DNA of 64,000 bases from Teredinibacter sp. KSP-S5-2 (GCF_032773895.1 NZ_CP120416.1:928001-992000), one strand, 5' to 3'; positions 17,124 to 24,702 are shown, numbered from the stretch's first letter. Made by a program: numbers and translations. Notes: generated by a model not told the origin, from the sequence alone.

Positions 17124-17804
17124 TTAGTGCTTGAGGTATTCTGAATTCGCATTACATTGTAAGAACTCCTCTGGAAGGGGGACGGCCTTTTTTGCATAGA
17201 CAGCGATTTCAGAAAGTTCTATTTCGTAGGTATATGACTCAATGTTTGACAAGGTGATTTCATCTAGCTTGGATAGAAAACGGAATACCTCTTTTGAAAG
17301 ATCCCGTATTTGCTTAACGATATTTCTGCCAACTGCTTGGTCGATTCTTATGAAAATGCAAGGCAGTGAGTTTGTTACTCCAGAATTATTTAGTCGTTGT
17401 GCTTCCTTGCTGAGTTCGACGATATCGAGTTCAACTGATTTGCTGCCAATAACTTCTAATGCATCCTTGTCGTAACGTTTAAAAATTTCGATGAGTTGGG
17501 CATTGATTTGCATGTTGGGTTTCACTTCGTCAGGAGATTCACTACATAGTTCCAGGCAAATATCGAGCGCTTCTTTTGTCCAATTAACGGGGTCTGTATA
17601 AATACTTAACAGTACTTGGGTTAGGTGATATCGAATAGTGCTTCGTACATCTTCACCTTCTTTGTGTTCTAGTATCGCGTCCAAAATCAAGTCGGATTCG
17701 AATAGCGACCTATATCGGTAGTAGTACTCGTTTTTTTCTATGGGGTTGGACATGAGTTCTTTTAACTGTTCGGCGGATTCAGTTGTGTGGGGTAAATTTC
17801 TCAT
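17124..17804 (-). CDS. Accessory protein (cassette 2)
   Basis: 226 aa, the longest product of the cassette block. Helical and acidic, with no signal or membrane segment. The N-terminal half resembles cassette 1 (DVRSTIRYHLTQVLLSIYTD, then NWTKEALDICLEL). The C-terminal half is unmatched in the window. The start follows AAGGAAAATC. Not recognised; unknown function. Confidence 0.6.
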   Translation of the reverse strand: MRNLPHTTESAEQLKELMSNPIEKNEYYYRYRSLFESDLILDAILEHKEGEDVRSTIRYHLTQVLLSIYTDPVNWTKEALDICLELCSESPDEVKPNMQINAQLIEIFKRYDKDALEVIGSKSVELDIVELSKEAQRLNNSGVTNSLPCIFIRIDQAVGRNIVKQIRDLSKEVFRFLSKLDEITLSNIESYTYEIELSEIAVYAKKAVPLPEEFLQCNANSEYLKH

Positions 17805-17839
17805 AGTAATAGATTTTCCTTGTTTGTGCGTGTAGACGT

Positions 17840-17881
17840 ATTAACGCTTCAATACGTGAAAGCTTCCAGTCGAATGTTGAA
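17840..17881 (-). promoter_or_regulatory. Conserved cassette element 2
   Basis: Minus-strand reading: TTTCAACATTCGACTGGA, 12 nt, then ATTGAAGCGTTAATA, about 35 nt before the ATG at 17804. Confidence 0.7.
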
Positions 17882-17925
17882 ACGGATGATGGGTTTGTTC
17901 ATCTTTTTTTATTTGGTTGTAGAAG

Positions 17926-17950
17926 ATAAAAACCCGCATTGTTGCGGGTT
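17926..17950 (-). terminator. Intrinsic terminator of cassette 3
   Basis: AACCCGCA and TGCGGGTT form an 8-bp stem with a 4-nt loop, followed on the minus strand by TTTTTATC. It lies after the stop of gene 17997. Confidence 0.85.
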
Positions 17951-17996
17951 GTATTGGAAAGAGGTGTGCAGCAATCTACTTTACATTATCAAAGGA

Positions 17997-18266
17997 TTAT
18001 TCTGAAAACCGTTCTGGATGAGCCTCGAATTCTTTGATATGTGCGATGGTGTTCGTCAGCGTTGTGATGGGGGGCGAAAGTTCATCATGCGTATTATTCA
18101 GCGCCGAGCGAATCGCTGCAATCCAGTATTCCTCTGCGTGTAGAGAGATAGGCTCCACGTTAAGCTCTTTCATACTTTCTCTCGCAGATTCTATCAATCG
18201 ATAGATTTCGGATTTAACCGTCTCCAGCGTATTTAGCGCGTTGGATATTTTTTCTGGTGTGGTCAT
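17997..18266 (-). CDS. Small helical accessory protein, W-box family (cassette 3)
   Basis: 89 aa with AAAGGAGATCG upstream of the ATG. Fully helical and coiled-coil-like. It shares A-E-E-Y-W-I-A-A-I-R-S-A-L and a later T-L-T-N-T-I-A-H-I with the products of genes 21891 and 22795, and more weakly with 21080. Together they make an in-window paralog family with the pattern A-x3-W-x-A-x-I-x3-L, then T-x2-T-I. Function unknown. Confidence 0.65.
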   Translation of the reverse strand: MTTPEKISNALNTLETVKSEIYRLIESARESMKELNVEPISLHAEEYWIAAIRSALNNTHDELSPPITTLTNTIAHIKEFEAHPERFSE

Positions 18267-18298
18267 TGTTACGATCTCCTTTATTGATTGTGTATGTT

Positions 18299-18339
18299 AT
18301 TAACGCTTCAATTTGGAAGATGATCCAGTCTAATGTTGA
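18299..18339 (-). promoter_or_regulatory. Conserved cassette element 3
   Basis: Minus-strand reading: CTCAACATTAGACTGGATC, then AAATTGAAGCGTTAATA, upstream of gene 17997. Confidence 0.7.
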
Positions 18340-18370
18340 GTAATGCGATGGGTTAATTCAAATTTGACAG

Positions 18371-18393
18371 AAAAAACCCGCTCTGTGGCGGGT
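18371..18393 (-). terminator. Intrinsic terminator of cassette 4
   Basis: ACCCGC and GCGGGT stem followed on the minus strand by TTTTTT, just after the stop of gene 18406. Confidence 0.8.
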
Positions 18394-18405
18394 GCAAAAA
18401 GTGTG

Positions 18406-18666
18406 TTATTTAGTTAGTCGCTGAAATGCATTCTCAAGTTCCAAGTTGAGTTGAATTTCTCCCTGAGCAATGGCATTAAGCATTTGGTCGTCCAGGTTTT
18501 GAATGATTTGGGTTGCTCGACGTTGTAGTTCTTGCTCGGCTAACTTATTCCAGTTCGTAATGCTCGTCAGGTCTTTCAGTCTTTGAGGTTGTGATCGTCC
18601 ATAACCATTTAAGTAGTGGCCAAGTTGTTCTTTTAATTCTTTGGTTGAGGCTTTGTCATCGCTCAT
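18406..18666 (-). CDS. Small accessory protein (cassette 4)
   Basis: 86 aa starting MSDDKAST at 18666 after AAGGAATCACC. The in-frame ATG at 18711 is the ATG of the conserved upstream element and would give an implausible basic leader. Helical, with Q-rich LQRRATQIIQNLDDQMLNAI. Not recognised. Confidence 0.6.
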   Translation of the reverse strand: MSDDKASTKELKEQLGHYLNGYGRSQPQRLKDLTSITNWNKLAEQELQRRATQIIQNLDDQMLNAIAQGEIQLNLELENAFQRLTK

Positions 18667-18708
18667 GGTGATTCCTTTTTGAAGTTTGGTTTTACGTGTT
18701 TGTGGGTA

Positions 18709-18748
18709 CATGAACGCTTCTATTCAGCCTTGAATCAAGTGATTTGTT
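18709..18748 (-). promoter_or_regulatory. Conserved cassette element 4
   Basis: Minus-strand reading: CACTTGATTC, 12 nt, then ATAGAAGCGTTCATG, about 45 nt before the ATG at 18666. Confidence 0.7.
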
Positions 18749-18783
18749 GGTTAAGTTTTACTTCTATTTTTACGGGCAAGCTT

Positions 18784-19101
18784 ATGTCTGATTCCATCGC
18801 GGAGGTGGGTGCAACAAGCTATGCTCAGGCAAAAACCGCCAATGAAGTCATTAAAGTTCAAAAAAGCACAGTTCAGCTCGAGCAACTGAAATCCTCCGTT
18901 GTATCCCGCGATAAAGTCCTGATTCATGTCCATAAGATTGCATCAAAACAACGAGCAACTTGGATGCCGTGGGTAGAAGAGTGTGCGCAATCCATTGCGG
19001 AGAAATTCTCTGTTGACTCCGAAAAAGTCAAATCCATTTTACACACAGAAGTGGCCGCTCATTTGAAAGAATTAGGCGACGTTCACTTTACAATAGATTG
19101 A
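18784..19101 (+). CDS. Terminase small subunit-like protein lacking the HTH domain
   Basis: 105 aa from the ATG at 18784. It aligns with the C-terminal part of the Nu1-like protein at 16099: SYAQAKTANEVIKVQKSTVQ against QFQKARTANEVLKAQIGRIE, then RDKVLIHVHKIASKQRATW against RDKALRTIFKIARTERDAW. The DNA-binding N-terminus is missing. The longer frame to 18679 crosses the divergent element and is unlikely. It may be a truncated duplicate or a packaging accessory protein, and it is followed closely by the methyltransferase. Confidence 0.65.
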   Translation: MSDSIAEVGATSYAQAKTANEVIKVQKSTVQLEQLKSSVVSRDKVLIHVHKIASKQRATWMPWVEECAQSIAEKFSVDSEKVKSILHTEVAAHLKELGDVHFTID

Positions 19102-19111
19102 GTTTTACATT

Positions 19112-20392
19112 ATGCAACCCATCGTCGTTAGCACAATAGAACAATGGCCAGTGGCCAAACTGATTCCGTATGCCCGAAATGCCCGCACCCACAGCGACAC
19201 TCAGGTTGACCAAATCGCCGCGTCGATTGTGGAGTTTGGTTTCGTCAATCCCATCCTGGTTGGTGAGAACAACGTGATTGTCGCTGGGCACGGTCGTTTA
19301 TTCGCTGCGCAAAAACTGGGCATGGATGTCGTGCCGGTGATCGTATTAAGCCACCTGAGTGACACACAGCGACGCGCTCTGATCATTGCGGACAATCAAC
19401 TGGCATTGGGTGCCGGATGGAGTGAAGAAATGCTTCATCTTGAACTTGCTGAGTTATCAGAGTTGGACTTTGATTTGGATTTGTTGGGTTTTTCTGATGC
19501 GGATTTGGATAAATACCTTAGCTTGGATACCGACGAGTCAAAAGAAGCCGAAGAGAGTGTTCCTGAACCGGAGGAAAATCCGATTGCCAAGTTGGGGGAT
19601 ATTTGGATATTGGGTGAGCACAGATTGATGTGCGGTGATTCAACCAATATGGATGATGTAAATAGACTGATGGATGGTGGCCTTGCTGATATGGTAGTGC
19701 AAGATCCGCCTTACAATGTCGATTACGGTAATGCGGCTAAAGACAAAATGCGCCATAACAAACGCACGATTCTTAACGATAATTTAGGCAACCAGTTTTA
19801 CGATTTTTTGGTGGCTGTGTTAAAGAATTCGCTGGCGGTTTGCAAAGGGGCGGTGTATGTATCCATGTCGTCCAGTGAGCTGGATACGTTACAGCGAGCC
19901 TTTATCGAAGCTGGCGGAAAATGGTCAACGTTTATCATTTGGGCAAAAAATCATTTCACTATGGGACGCTCCGATTATCAACGCCAATATGAGCCCATCC
20001 TTTATGGTTGGAAGGAGGGTGAGGAACGTTTTTGGTGTGGTGTCAGAAATGAAAGCGACCTGTGGTTTGTCGATAAGCCGGTAAAAAATGATATTCATCC
20101 TACGATGAAGCCCGTCGCCTTATTTGAGCGGGCAATAAAAAATTCCAGCAAACGCAGGGATATTGTTCTGGATTTATTTGGCGGTTCAGGAACAACGATG
20201 ATTGCCTGCGAGAAAACGGATCGGCGAGCACGACTGATGGAGTTAGATCCCAAATATGTAGATGTCATTATCCGACGATGGCAAGAATTCAGCGGTGGCG
20301 AGGCCGTTCATGCCGACACGGGGAAGGTTTTTGCTTCTGGCGATAATACCCTTATTGCAGAAGAAGAAACCGTCACCGGCAATACAGCCTAA
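19112..20392 (+). CDS. DNA methyltransferase with N-terminal ParB/Srx domain
   Basis: 426 aa. Residues 1-100 form a ParB-like nuclease domain (LIPYARNARTHSDTQVDQIA, then VAGHGRLFAAQKLG). The methylase part has the catalytic DPPYNV (motif IV) and the SAM-binding FGGSGTTMIACEK (motif I) in beta-class order. Such ParB-MTase fusions are common near phage terminase genes and give N6-adenine or N4-cytosine methylation of phage DNA. There is no cognate restriction enzyme nearby, so it is likely an orphan used for protection or packaging control. Confidence 0.85.
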   Translation: MQPIVVSTIEQWPVAKLIPYARNARTHSDTQVDQIAASIVEFGFVNPILVGENNVIVAGHGRLFAAQKLGMDVVPVIVLSHLSDTQRRALIIADNQLALGAGWSEEMLHLELAELSELDFDLDLLGFSDADLDKYLSLDTDESKEAEESVPEPEENPIAKLGDIWILGEHRLMCGDSTNMDDVNRLMDGGLADMVVQDPPYNVDYGNAAKDKMRHNKRTILNDNLGNQFYDFLVAVLKNSLAVCKGAVYVSMSSSELDTLQRAFIEAGGKWSTFIIWAKNHFTMGRSDYQRQYEPILYGWKEGEERFWCGVRNESDLWFVDKPVKNDIHPTMKPVALFERAIKNSSKRRDIVLDLFGGSGTTMIACEKTDRRARLMELDPKYVDVIIRRWQEFSGGEAVHADTGKVFASGDNTLIAEEETVTGNTA

Positions 20393-20537
20393 GCCCTGGC
20401 ATTTTAACCCTGTCCCTGAGTAGTCAGCCGGTATTGGTGACGGTCAGTCAAATATTAATGAAATCTAGGTGTCGACACTAGACGTCCTTTTACTCTAATC
20501 GTGTGCGAAATCTCTTACAAAATTTACCGGAGTTAAC

Positions 20538-20996
20538 ATGCTTACTTTAATTGGCAGTCTTCTTGGGTTCGTATCCAGTGCCCTACCAGATCTAATGAAA
20601 CTATTAAAAGATCGGCAGGAAAAGGCTCATCAATTATTGATTCTGGATCGTCAAATAGAGCAAATGAAACTCGGTCATACGTTTAAGATTGATGAGCTGA
20701 ATCTCAGCGCCGACCTGGAAGAAAAGCTGGCCATTTTGAAGCATGATGCGGCGCTTGGCGGCGATACCTGGGTCGATAAACTCAGGGCATCTGTCCGGCC
20801 AGTGATTACCTACGCGTTTTTTGGACTGTTTTCGATATGTAAGTGTTGCATTCTCTATATCCTGATTTTTGAGCAGAAGGTGGGTGTCGTCCATGCGGTG
20901 CCACAAATCTGGGATACCGATACCCAGGCATTGTTTGGCGCGGTGATGGGCTTTTGGTTTGGTCAACGTGCCATTGCACGATTTCGTCCAAATTAG
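20538..20996 (+). CDS. Phage holin, GTA-type three-TM family
   Basis: 152 aa. An N-terminal short hydrophobic helix (LIGSLLGFVSSALPDLM), a charged helical middle, then RASVRPVITYAFFGLFSICK with a second membrane segment and a C-terminal GAVMGFWFGQRAIARF. This layout matches holins of the GTA_holin_3TM family. It would permeabilise the inner membrane for the muramidase encoded at 31926. The preceding 145 bases hold a GTGTCGACAC palindrome (about 20470). Confidence 0.7.
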   Translation: MLTLIGSLLGFVSSALPDLMKLLKDRQEKAHQLLILDRQIEQMKLGHTFKIDELNLSADLEEKLAILKHDAALGGDTWVDKLRASVRPVITYAFFGLFSICKCCILYILIFEQKVGVVHAVPQIWDTDTQALFGAVMGFWFGQRAIARFRPN

Positions 20997-21044
20997 TTGT
21001 GACATTGCAATCAATGTTACATTGAGAAAACGGCGAGGATTTAT

Positions 21045-21070
21045 GCGGGAAGGAATTCTTTCTTTCCCGC
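21045..21070 (-). terminator. Hairpin terminator of cassette 5 operon
   Basis: GCGGGAA and TTCCCGC form a 7-bp stem placed just after the stop of gene 21080, between it and the convergent holin gene. Confidence 0.65.
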
Positions 21071-21079
21071 TTCCAGAAA

Positions 21080-21337
21080 TTAATGACGCTCGACCGCACG
21101 ACTTCTAAGAAATTCGATGGTGTTGTCCAAGGTTGGTTGATTGGACAACACGGGGCCGTCGGGGTTGTAAATGGCATTTTCAACCACGTCAATCCATTCG
21201 GTAGAGGCTAGAGCGGCACTCTGCAACTCTTCGGATGTACTGAGTAACTTTTTAATTTCGAAAAGCTGGTTGGCAATGATAAGCTGGATGTCTTCCAGCT
21301 TATCTGCGAGTTTTTGGTATTCTTTTGATTTGATCAT
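21080..21337 (-). CDS. Small helical accessory protein, distant W-box family member (cassette 5, second gene)
   Basis: 85 aa from the ATG at 21337, which overlaps the upstream stop (ATGA). The N-terminal part (LADKLEDIQLIIANQLFEIK) and the later ASTEWIDVVENAIYN and TLDNTIEFL match the pattern of genes 17997, 21891 and 22795. Function unknown. It shares a promoter element with gene 21334. Confidence 0.6.
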   Translation of the reverse strand: MIKSKEYQKLADKLEDIQLIIANQLFEIKKLLSTSEELQSAALASTEWIDVVENAIYNPDGPVLSNQPTLDNTIEFLRSRAVERH

Positions 21338-21705
21338 TCGGCTTGCTCCTTGCAAAGTAGGTTCTCTACATGTGTGTAGTGCCATTGCTGTGAATACCAA
21401 AAAATATGCTCGATACCAAAGGCGTGGGCGCTGTCTTGCAAATGCGCTTTATCATCACAAAATAATGATCGGCTGTTAGCCCAATGATGCCCGAGGTCAC
21501 GATAATACTTTATTGTGACTCCGCTTTTGTCGATAGCCATAATATGGCCGTTGGTCATGAGTGATTCGATGGTCAAGGTATTGGGATAGTGCTCTTTTAA
21601 AATGGCCAATAACTCATTCGGGGTGTAGTGATCAATATTATCGCAAATAATAAATCGGATAATTTGATCCGTAACTTGGTAGGCTAAAATGGTCCGGTGG
21701 CTCAT
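21334..21705 (-). CDS. Accessory protein resembling the MSTRS phage family (cassette 5, first gene)
   Basis: 123 aa starting MSHRTILAYQ at 21705 after CGGAGATATACAC. It looks like a diverged relative of the product of gene 22286: both start MS-x-R, have an early aromatic strand, a middle KYYRDLGHHWANSR against AYHRDGGESWQRNR, and a C-terminal hydrophobic strand followed by W. Function unknown. Confidence 0.6.
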   Translation of the reverse strand: MSHRTILAYQVTDQIIRFIICDNIDHYTPNELLAILKEHYPNTLTIESLMTNGHIMAIDKSGVTIKYYRDLGHHWANSRSLFCDDKAHLQDSAHAFGIEHIFWYSQQWHYTHVENLLCKEQAE

Positions 21706-21737
21706 GTGTATATCTCCGTGTTGTTGTTTGTTGGACA

Positions 21738-21781
21738 CATGAACGCTTCAATTTAAGAAGTAATCCAGTCTGAATGTTGAA
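21738..21781 (-). promoter_or_regulatory. Conserved cassette element 5
   Basis: Minus-strand reading: TTCAACATTCAGACTGGATT, 10 nt, then AATTGAAGCGTTCATG, upstream of the two-gene cassette 21334/21080. Confidence 0.7.
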
Positions 21782-21855
21782 CATGACGATCTTTTTTTAA
21801 CGAATTTTTGGTCTTGGTAATTGCTGTGGAGATATAGAGAAATTTAGGCTGAACT

Positions 21856-21877
21856 AGCGCCCCATTTATAGGGCGCT
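21856..21877 (-). terminator. Hairpin after cassette 6
   Basis: AGCGCCC and GGGCGCT form a 7-bp stem after the stop of gene 21891. There is no clear T-run. Confidence 0.6.
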
Positions 21878-21890
21878 CACGTTTGTGATT

Positions 21891-22145
21891 TTATCCTTCA
21901 TCAATCTTGTCTTGAATGGTTTGGATGGTACCTGAAAGGGTGGTCATAGTATCGCCGAGCGAGTTATTATCATCGCTTAACGAACTGGCGATATGCGCCA
22001 TCCAGCAGGTTTCGGCTTCCTGAACTAACCCTTCAATATCGAGGTCAACGATGGCGGATTTTGCCGCTTCTAATAGATCGGTTATTTGTTCCTGGATGTA
22101 AGATAGCTCTTCGATGGCATCCTCTAGTTGTTCTACGTTGGTCAT
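21891..22145 (-). CDS. Small helical accessory protein, W-box family (cassette 6)
   Basis: 84 aa starting MTNVEQLED at 22145 after AAGGAAACCAAT. It shares AETCWMAHIASSLS and TTLSGTIQTIQDKI with genes 17997 and 22795. Acidic and coiled-coil-like; unknown function. The longer frame to 22187 starts inside the conserved element. Confidence 0.65.
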   Translation of the reverse strand: MTNVEQLEDAIEELSYIQEQITDLLEAAKSAIVDLDIEGLVQEAETCWMAHIASSLSDDNNSLGDTMTTLSGTIQTIQDKIDEG

Positions 22146-22180
22146 ATTGGTTTCCTTCGCTTTACGTTTATTGGTAAAAG

Positions 22181-22216
22181 CATTCATGCTTCAAATTAGA
22201 AAGCAATCAAGTTGAA
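22181..22216 (-). promoter_or_regulatory. Conserved cassette element 6 (variant)
   Basis: Minus-strand reading: TTCAACTTGATTGCTT, then TTTGAAGCATGAATG. The core differs from the usual GAAGCGTTCATG. Confidence 0.65.
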
Positions 22217-22257
22217 TGTCGAGATAGAAGATCAGTTTTTAAGAAATTATTTTGAGT

Positions 22258-22275
22258 GGGGAGGTGTTCCTCCCC
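22258..22275 (-). terminator. Hairpin after cassette 7
   Basis: GGGGAGG and CCTCCCC form a 7-bp stem with a 4-nt loop, just after the stop of gene 22286. Confidence 0.7.
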
Positions 22276-22285
22276 GGTGAATGAT

Positions 22286-22660
22286 TTAATCAATTTTGGT
22301 ATAGATGCGTGGGTAGCTTTGCGGCGAATATTTTAGTATCTCCCACTTTCCGTTTTGAAAAATATATAAATAAGCTGCGTCCATTTTTTCGGCGTGATTT
22401 AGCAGAGTGTCTTTACTAATGCATGCCGTTGGTCGGTTTCTTTGCCAGGATTCTCCGCCATCCCGGTGATATGCGTAAGCGTTATCGTCTTCGACATAGG
22501 AAAGGTTGCCAAGGTCAATCAGCGATTTGGCTTTTTTATATTCGTTAAAGTGGATACTTAAAGCTTTACCTACGCCACTTGGGTCGCCGTCAAAATGGCA
22601 GTAAATAGAAACATACGCGTTGTCTTCGAGTTGTAGGGCGATGCAGCTGCGTGTTGACAT
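22286..22660 (-). CDS. MSTRS-family phage protein (cassette 7)
   Basis: 124 aa starting MSTRSCIALQ at 22660. MSTR...IA, SIYCHFDGDPSGVGKALSIH and the DLGNLS strand are the hallmarks of a widespread phage and plasmid family of unknown function whose members usually read YCH-W/F-D-G-x-P-S-G-V-G. It is the only cassette protein for which I recognise a broad family. Confidence 0.7.
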   Translation of the reverse strand: MSTRSCIALQLEDNAYVSIYCHFDGDPSGVGKALSIHFNEYKKAKSLIDLGNLSYVEDDNAYAYHRDGGESWQRNRPTACISKDTLLNHAEKMDAAYLYIFQNGKWEILKYSPQSYPRIYTKID

Positions 22661-22692
22661 ATTTTGTTTTCCTTTGTGTGTTTCGGTAAACA

Positions 22693-22735
22693 CATGAACG
22701 CTTCAATTTATATCTTAATCAAGTTGAAGGTTGAA
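22693..22735 (-). promoter_or_regulatory. Conserved cassette element 7
   Basis: Minus-strand reading: TTTCAACCTTCAACTTGATT, 10 nt, then AATTGAAGCGTTCATG. Confidence 0.7.
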
Positions 22736-22758
22736 ATAGGTGATGGGGATTTTTAGTT

Positions 22759-22779
22759 TGGGCGATAATCTATCGCCCA
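22759..22779 (-). terminator. Hairpin terminator of cassette 8
   Basis: TGGGCGATA and TATCGCCCA form a perfect 9-bp stem with a 3-nt loop after the stop of gene 22795. Confidence 0.75.
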
Positions 22780-22794
22780 GTGTGGTAATAGAGG

Positions 22795-23067
22795 CTATTG
22801 ATCGTCTTTAGCGTCAAGCTTCTCTATCTGACTATAGATTTCTTGGATCGTATCTTCGAAGGTACACATGGATCTCCCGAGATATCCTGAATTATTAAAT
22901 AGCGCTATTTTGATATGCGCACACCAATAGCTTTGTGCTCGTGTTGCAATTTGGGGGATATCCGTTTTACGAATAATTGCCATCGCTGAATCGAGTAGCT
23001 CGACTATTTGCATTTGAATATCTTCAAGTTCTGCTGCGGACTCGATGAGTGTGTTTTTGTCTGACAT
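22795..23067 (-). CDS. Small helical accessory protein, W-box family (cassette 8)
   Basis: 90 aa starting MSDKNTLIES after AGAGGAATAACC. It carries AQSYWCAHIKIALFNNSG and CTFEDTIQEIYSQI, matching genes 17997 and 21891. Unknown function. Confidence 0.65.
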   Translation of the reverse strand: MSDKNTLIESAAELEDIQMQIVELLDSAMAIIRKTDIPQIATRAQSYWCAHIKIALFNNSGYLGRSMCTFEDTIQEIYSQIEKLDAKDDQ

Positions 23068-23102
23068 GGTTATTCCTCTTTGGCGTGTTATTTGGTGGTG
23101 TG

Positions 23103-23144
23103 ATTAACGCTTCGAAGGGGAGTAGAAGCAAGCGAGGTGTTGAA
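23103..23144 (-). promoter_or_regulatory. Conserved cassette element 8
   Basis: Minus-strand reading: TTCAACACCTCGCTTGCTTC, then CTTCGAAGCGTTAATC. Confidence 0.65.
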
Positions 23145-23210
23145 TGTGACGATGGGTTATTAATCGAAATAATAAGAACTGAATTTATTGATCGCATTTT
23201 ACGAACGGAT

Positions 23211-23230
23211 GGGGCTTAGTATTAAGCCCC
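23211..23230 (-). terminator. Hairpin terminator of cassette 9 operon
   Basis: GGGGCTTA and TAAGCCCC form an 8-bp stem with a 4-nt loop after the stop of gene 23241. Confidence 0.75.
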
Positions 23231-23240
23231 AAGTCAAGCG

Positions 23241-23732
23241 TTAGTCTTTAATCGCGTAGACACGATCACCCGCTTCGTTTTTAGAGGATTCGATGGTGTA
23301 GCCATCCTTATTCATTAGGTTGCTGATCGTGCCGCGCACGGTGTGTTTTTGCCAGCCAAGGGTTTTTTCAATTTCATTTAAAGATGCGCCTCCGTCACGT
23401 TCGAGCATCTCAATGAGCTGTTGTTTTTTTGTCTTCTTTTTGACTATCGTTTCTTCGGATTCGTTTTCCGCTTTGGCTTTCTTTTGAGGCTTGGGTTTGG
23501 CTTTGATTTTATTTTCGCTCTTGGGGATCTTATCCGCGATGGCTTCCCTGCCTGCGTCAGAAATGCAATATAAATCGCCGTGTTCTTCGATCAGGCCTCG
23601 TGATTCAAGGCCATTAATGACCCGGCCAATGAGTCCGGGTGTGACATTGCTGGGCAGGGGTAATACGCTACCGTCTTCGCGCTGTGCGGCGTTTACCAGG
23701 GCTTCTGTTTGTGTTGGGGTAAGTTTACTCAT
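23241..23732 (-). CDS. DUF3489-type winged-helix protein (cassette 9, second gene)
   Basis: 163 aa starting MSKLTPTQTEALV at 23732, overlapping the upstream gene by 8 nt. The N-terminal half is a small winged helix (GLIGRVINGLESRGLIEEHG). A Lys-rich linker of about 30 residues leads to a DUF3489 domain (QQLIEMLERDGGASLNEIEK, then LGWQKHTVRGTISNLMNKDGY). Such proteins are common in phages and integrative elements and probably bind DNA. It is the only cassette product with a clear DNA-binding fold, so it is a candidate regulator of the other cassettes; that is inference. Confidence 0.75.
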   Translation of the reverse strand: MSKLTPTQTEALVNAAQREDGSVLPLPSNVTPGLIGRVINGLESRGLIEEHGDLYCISDAGREAIADKIPKSENKIKAKPKPQKKAKAENESEETIVKKKTKKQQLIEMLERDGGASLNEIEKTLGWQKHTVRGTISNLMNKDGYTIESSKNEAGDRVYAIKD

Positions 23733-23994
23733 GGTGTTTTCCTCTTGCCGTGTTGGCCGTAATATTGGGTTGGGTTGGAATTTTTTTGCACACATCTTCA
23801 AGCGATGTTCGAATATTGGCGAGCAATGCACCGTGATCAAAGGTCACTTGATTAATCGGTAAATAAAATCGGCGTTCAGACGCCAGATTTAAGATCATCA
23901 ACAGCGTGTTAATTTCTTGTAAATGCTCAAGGCACTCATTTAACGCAGCTGCTTTCGCTGTGATCGTGTTGTGATTGATATCGTTATCGGCCAT
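23725..23994 (-). CDS. Small helical accessory protein (cassette 9, first gene)
   Basis: 89 aa starting MADNDINHNT after GGAGGGTTCGAT. Helical N-terminal half (LNECLEHLQEINTLLMILNL) with some resemblance to the W-box family in its first helices, but without the W motif. It is coupled to the DUF3489 gene. Confidence 0.6.
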   Translation of the reverse strand: MADNDINHNTITAKAAALNECLEHLQEINTLLMILNLASERRFYLPINQVTFDHGALLANIRTSLEDVCKKIPTQPNITANTARGKHHE

Positions 23995-24023
23995 ATCGAA
24001 CCCTCCGTGCTTTGTGTGGTGAC

Positions 24024-24064
24024 CATGAACGCTTCAATTCGGGAGAGAAGCAAGCAGAAGTTCG
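24024..24064 (-). promoter_or_regulatory. Conserved cassette element 9
   Basis: Minus-strand reading: TTCGAACTTCTGCTTGCTTC, then GAATTGAAGCGTTCATG. Confidence 0.65.
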
Positions 24065-24170
24065 AAGAAAAGATAAGTAAATCGAAGAGTGCGGATGAAT
24101 CGTCATTTGAAATGTGGATGATCGGATTGTGCTTGCTTTTTTCTGAATGAGTATTTGAATTCGGCATAAA

Positions 24171-24192
24171 AAGCGACAGGTAATTGTCGCTT
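24171..24192 (-). terminator. Intrinsic terminator of cassette 10
   Basis: AAGCGACA and TGTCGCTT form an 8-bp stem, followed on the minus strand by TTTTAT. Confidence 0.8.
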
Positions 24193-24219
24193 GTGGGGAT
24201 GGGAAAAGATGTTGGTTTA

Positions 24220-24519
24220 TTATTCTGGTGCTTTGACCATTTTGAGGCGTAAGGTTATCGACCAAGAAAAGAGCTTAAATTGAATCGATTTATCTATAAC
24301 AAAAGTTCGCTCAAATAATGAGAGATCTTCGATATCCCGAATCATACACAATTGTTTTTCCAGATTGGCTTTTAGGTCTTGCATAAAGTTAAGGTGCCAC
24401 AGTCTTAATTTGCATTTTTTTACCAGAAAGTTTGTTTCGGCGTAGCTGTTGATTGCTTCTATCGTCGCTATTAGCCCTTTTTTTTCAAATTCAATTTTAT
24501 TAACGATATCTCGATTCAT
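24220..24519 (-). CDS. Small accessory protein (cassette 10)
   Basis: 99 aa starting MNRDIVNKIE at 24519 after AAGGACTTACCG. Helical, with several Lys/Cys residues (LVKKCKLRLW) and a C-terminal strand rich in Phe and Ser. Not recognised. Confidence 0.6.
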   Translation of the reverse strand: MNRDIVNKIEFEKKGLIATIEAINSYAETNFLVKKCKLRLWHLNFMQDLKANLEKQLCMIRDIEDLSLFERTFVIDKSIQFKLFSWSITLRLKMVKAPE

Positions 24520-24547
24520 CGGTAAGTCCTTTGTGTTTGGGAGTGAC

Positions 24548-24585
24548 CATGAACGCTTCAATTTGAAGATGAAGCAAGTGAAAGA
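24548..24585 (-). promoter_or_regulatory. Conserved cassette element 10
   Basis: Minus-strand reading: TTTCACTTGCTTCATC, then AAATTGAAGCGTTCATG. Confidence 0.7.
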
Positions 24586-24680
24586 TTAAAAAATCTCTTA
24601 CGCCATAGCAAAAGGTATGCGTTGGATGTGACAGATACTTGTCACTTGGATATGTTGTTCTTCAAAGAATATTGGATTAT

Positions 24681-24702
24681 TGGGCGACGCAATGGTCACC
24701 CA
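24681..24702 (-). terminator. Imperfect hairpin after cassette 11
   Basis: TGGGCGAC and GTCACCCA pair with one mismatch, after the stop of gene 24731. Weaker than the others. Confidence 0.45.

Noticed and set aside
18664-18711. Longer N-termini beginning at the ATG in the shared upstream element (for example MYPQTRK at 18711, MNAFTNK at 22187, MFTETHK at 22693)
   Set aside because: The extra residues are encoded by the conserved regulatory element, have no similarity between paralogs, and good Shine-Dalgarno sites precede the downstream ATGs.
20466-20482. GTGTCGACAC palindrome before the holin gene as an operator
   Set aside because: A single 10-bp palindrome with no second copy or nearby regulator is weak evidence.
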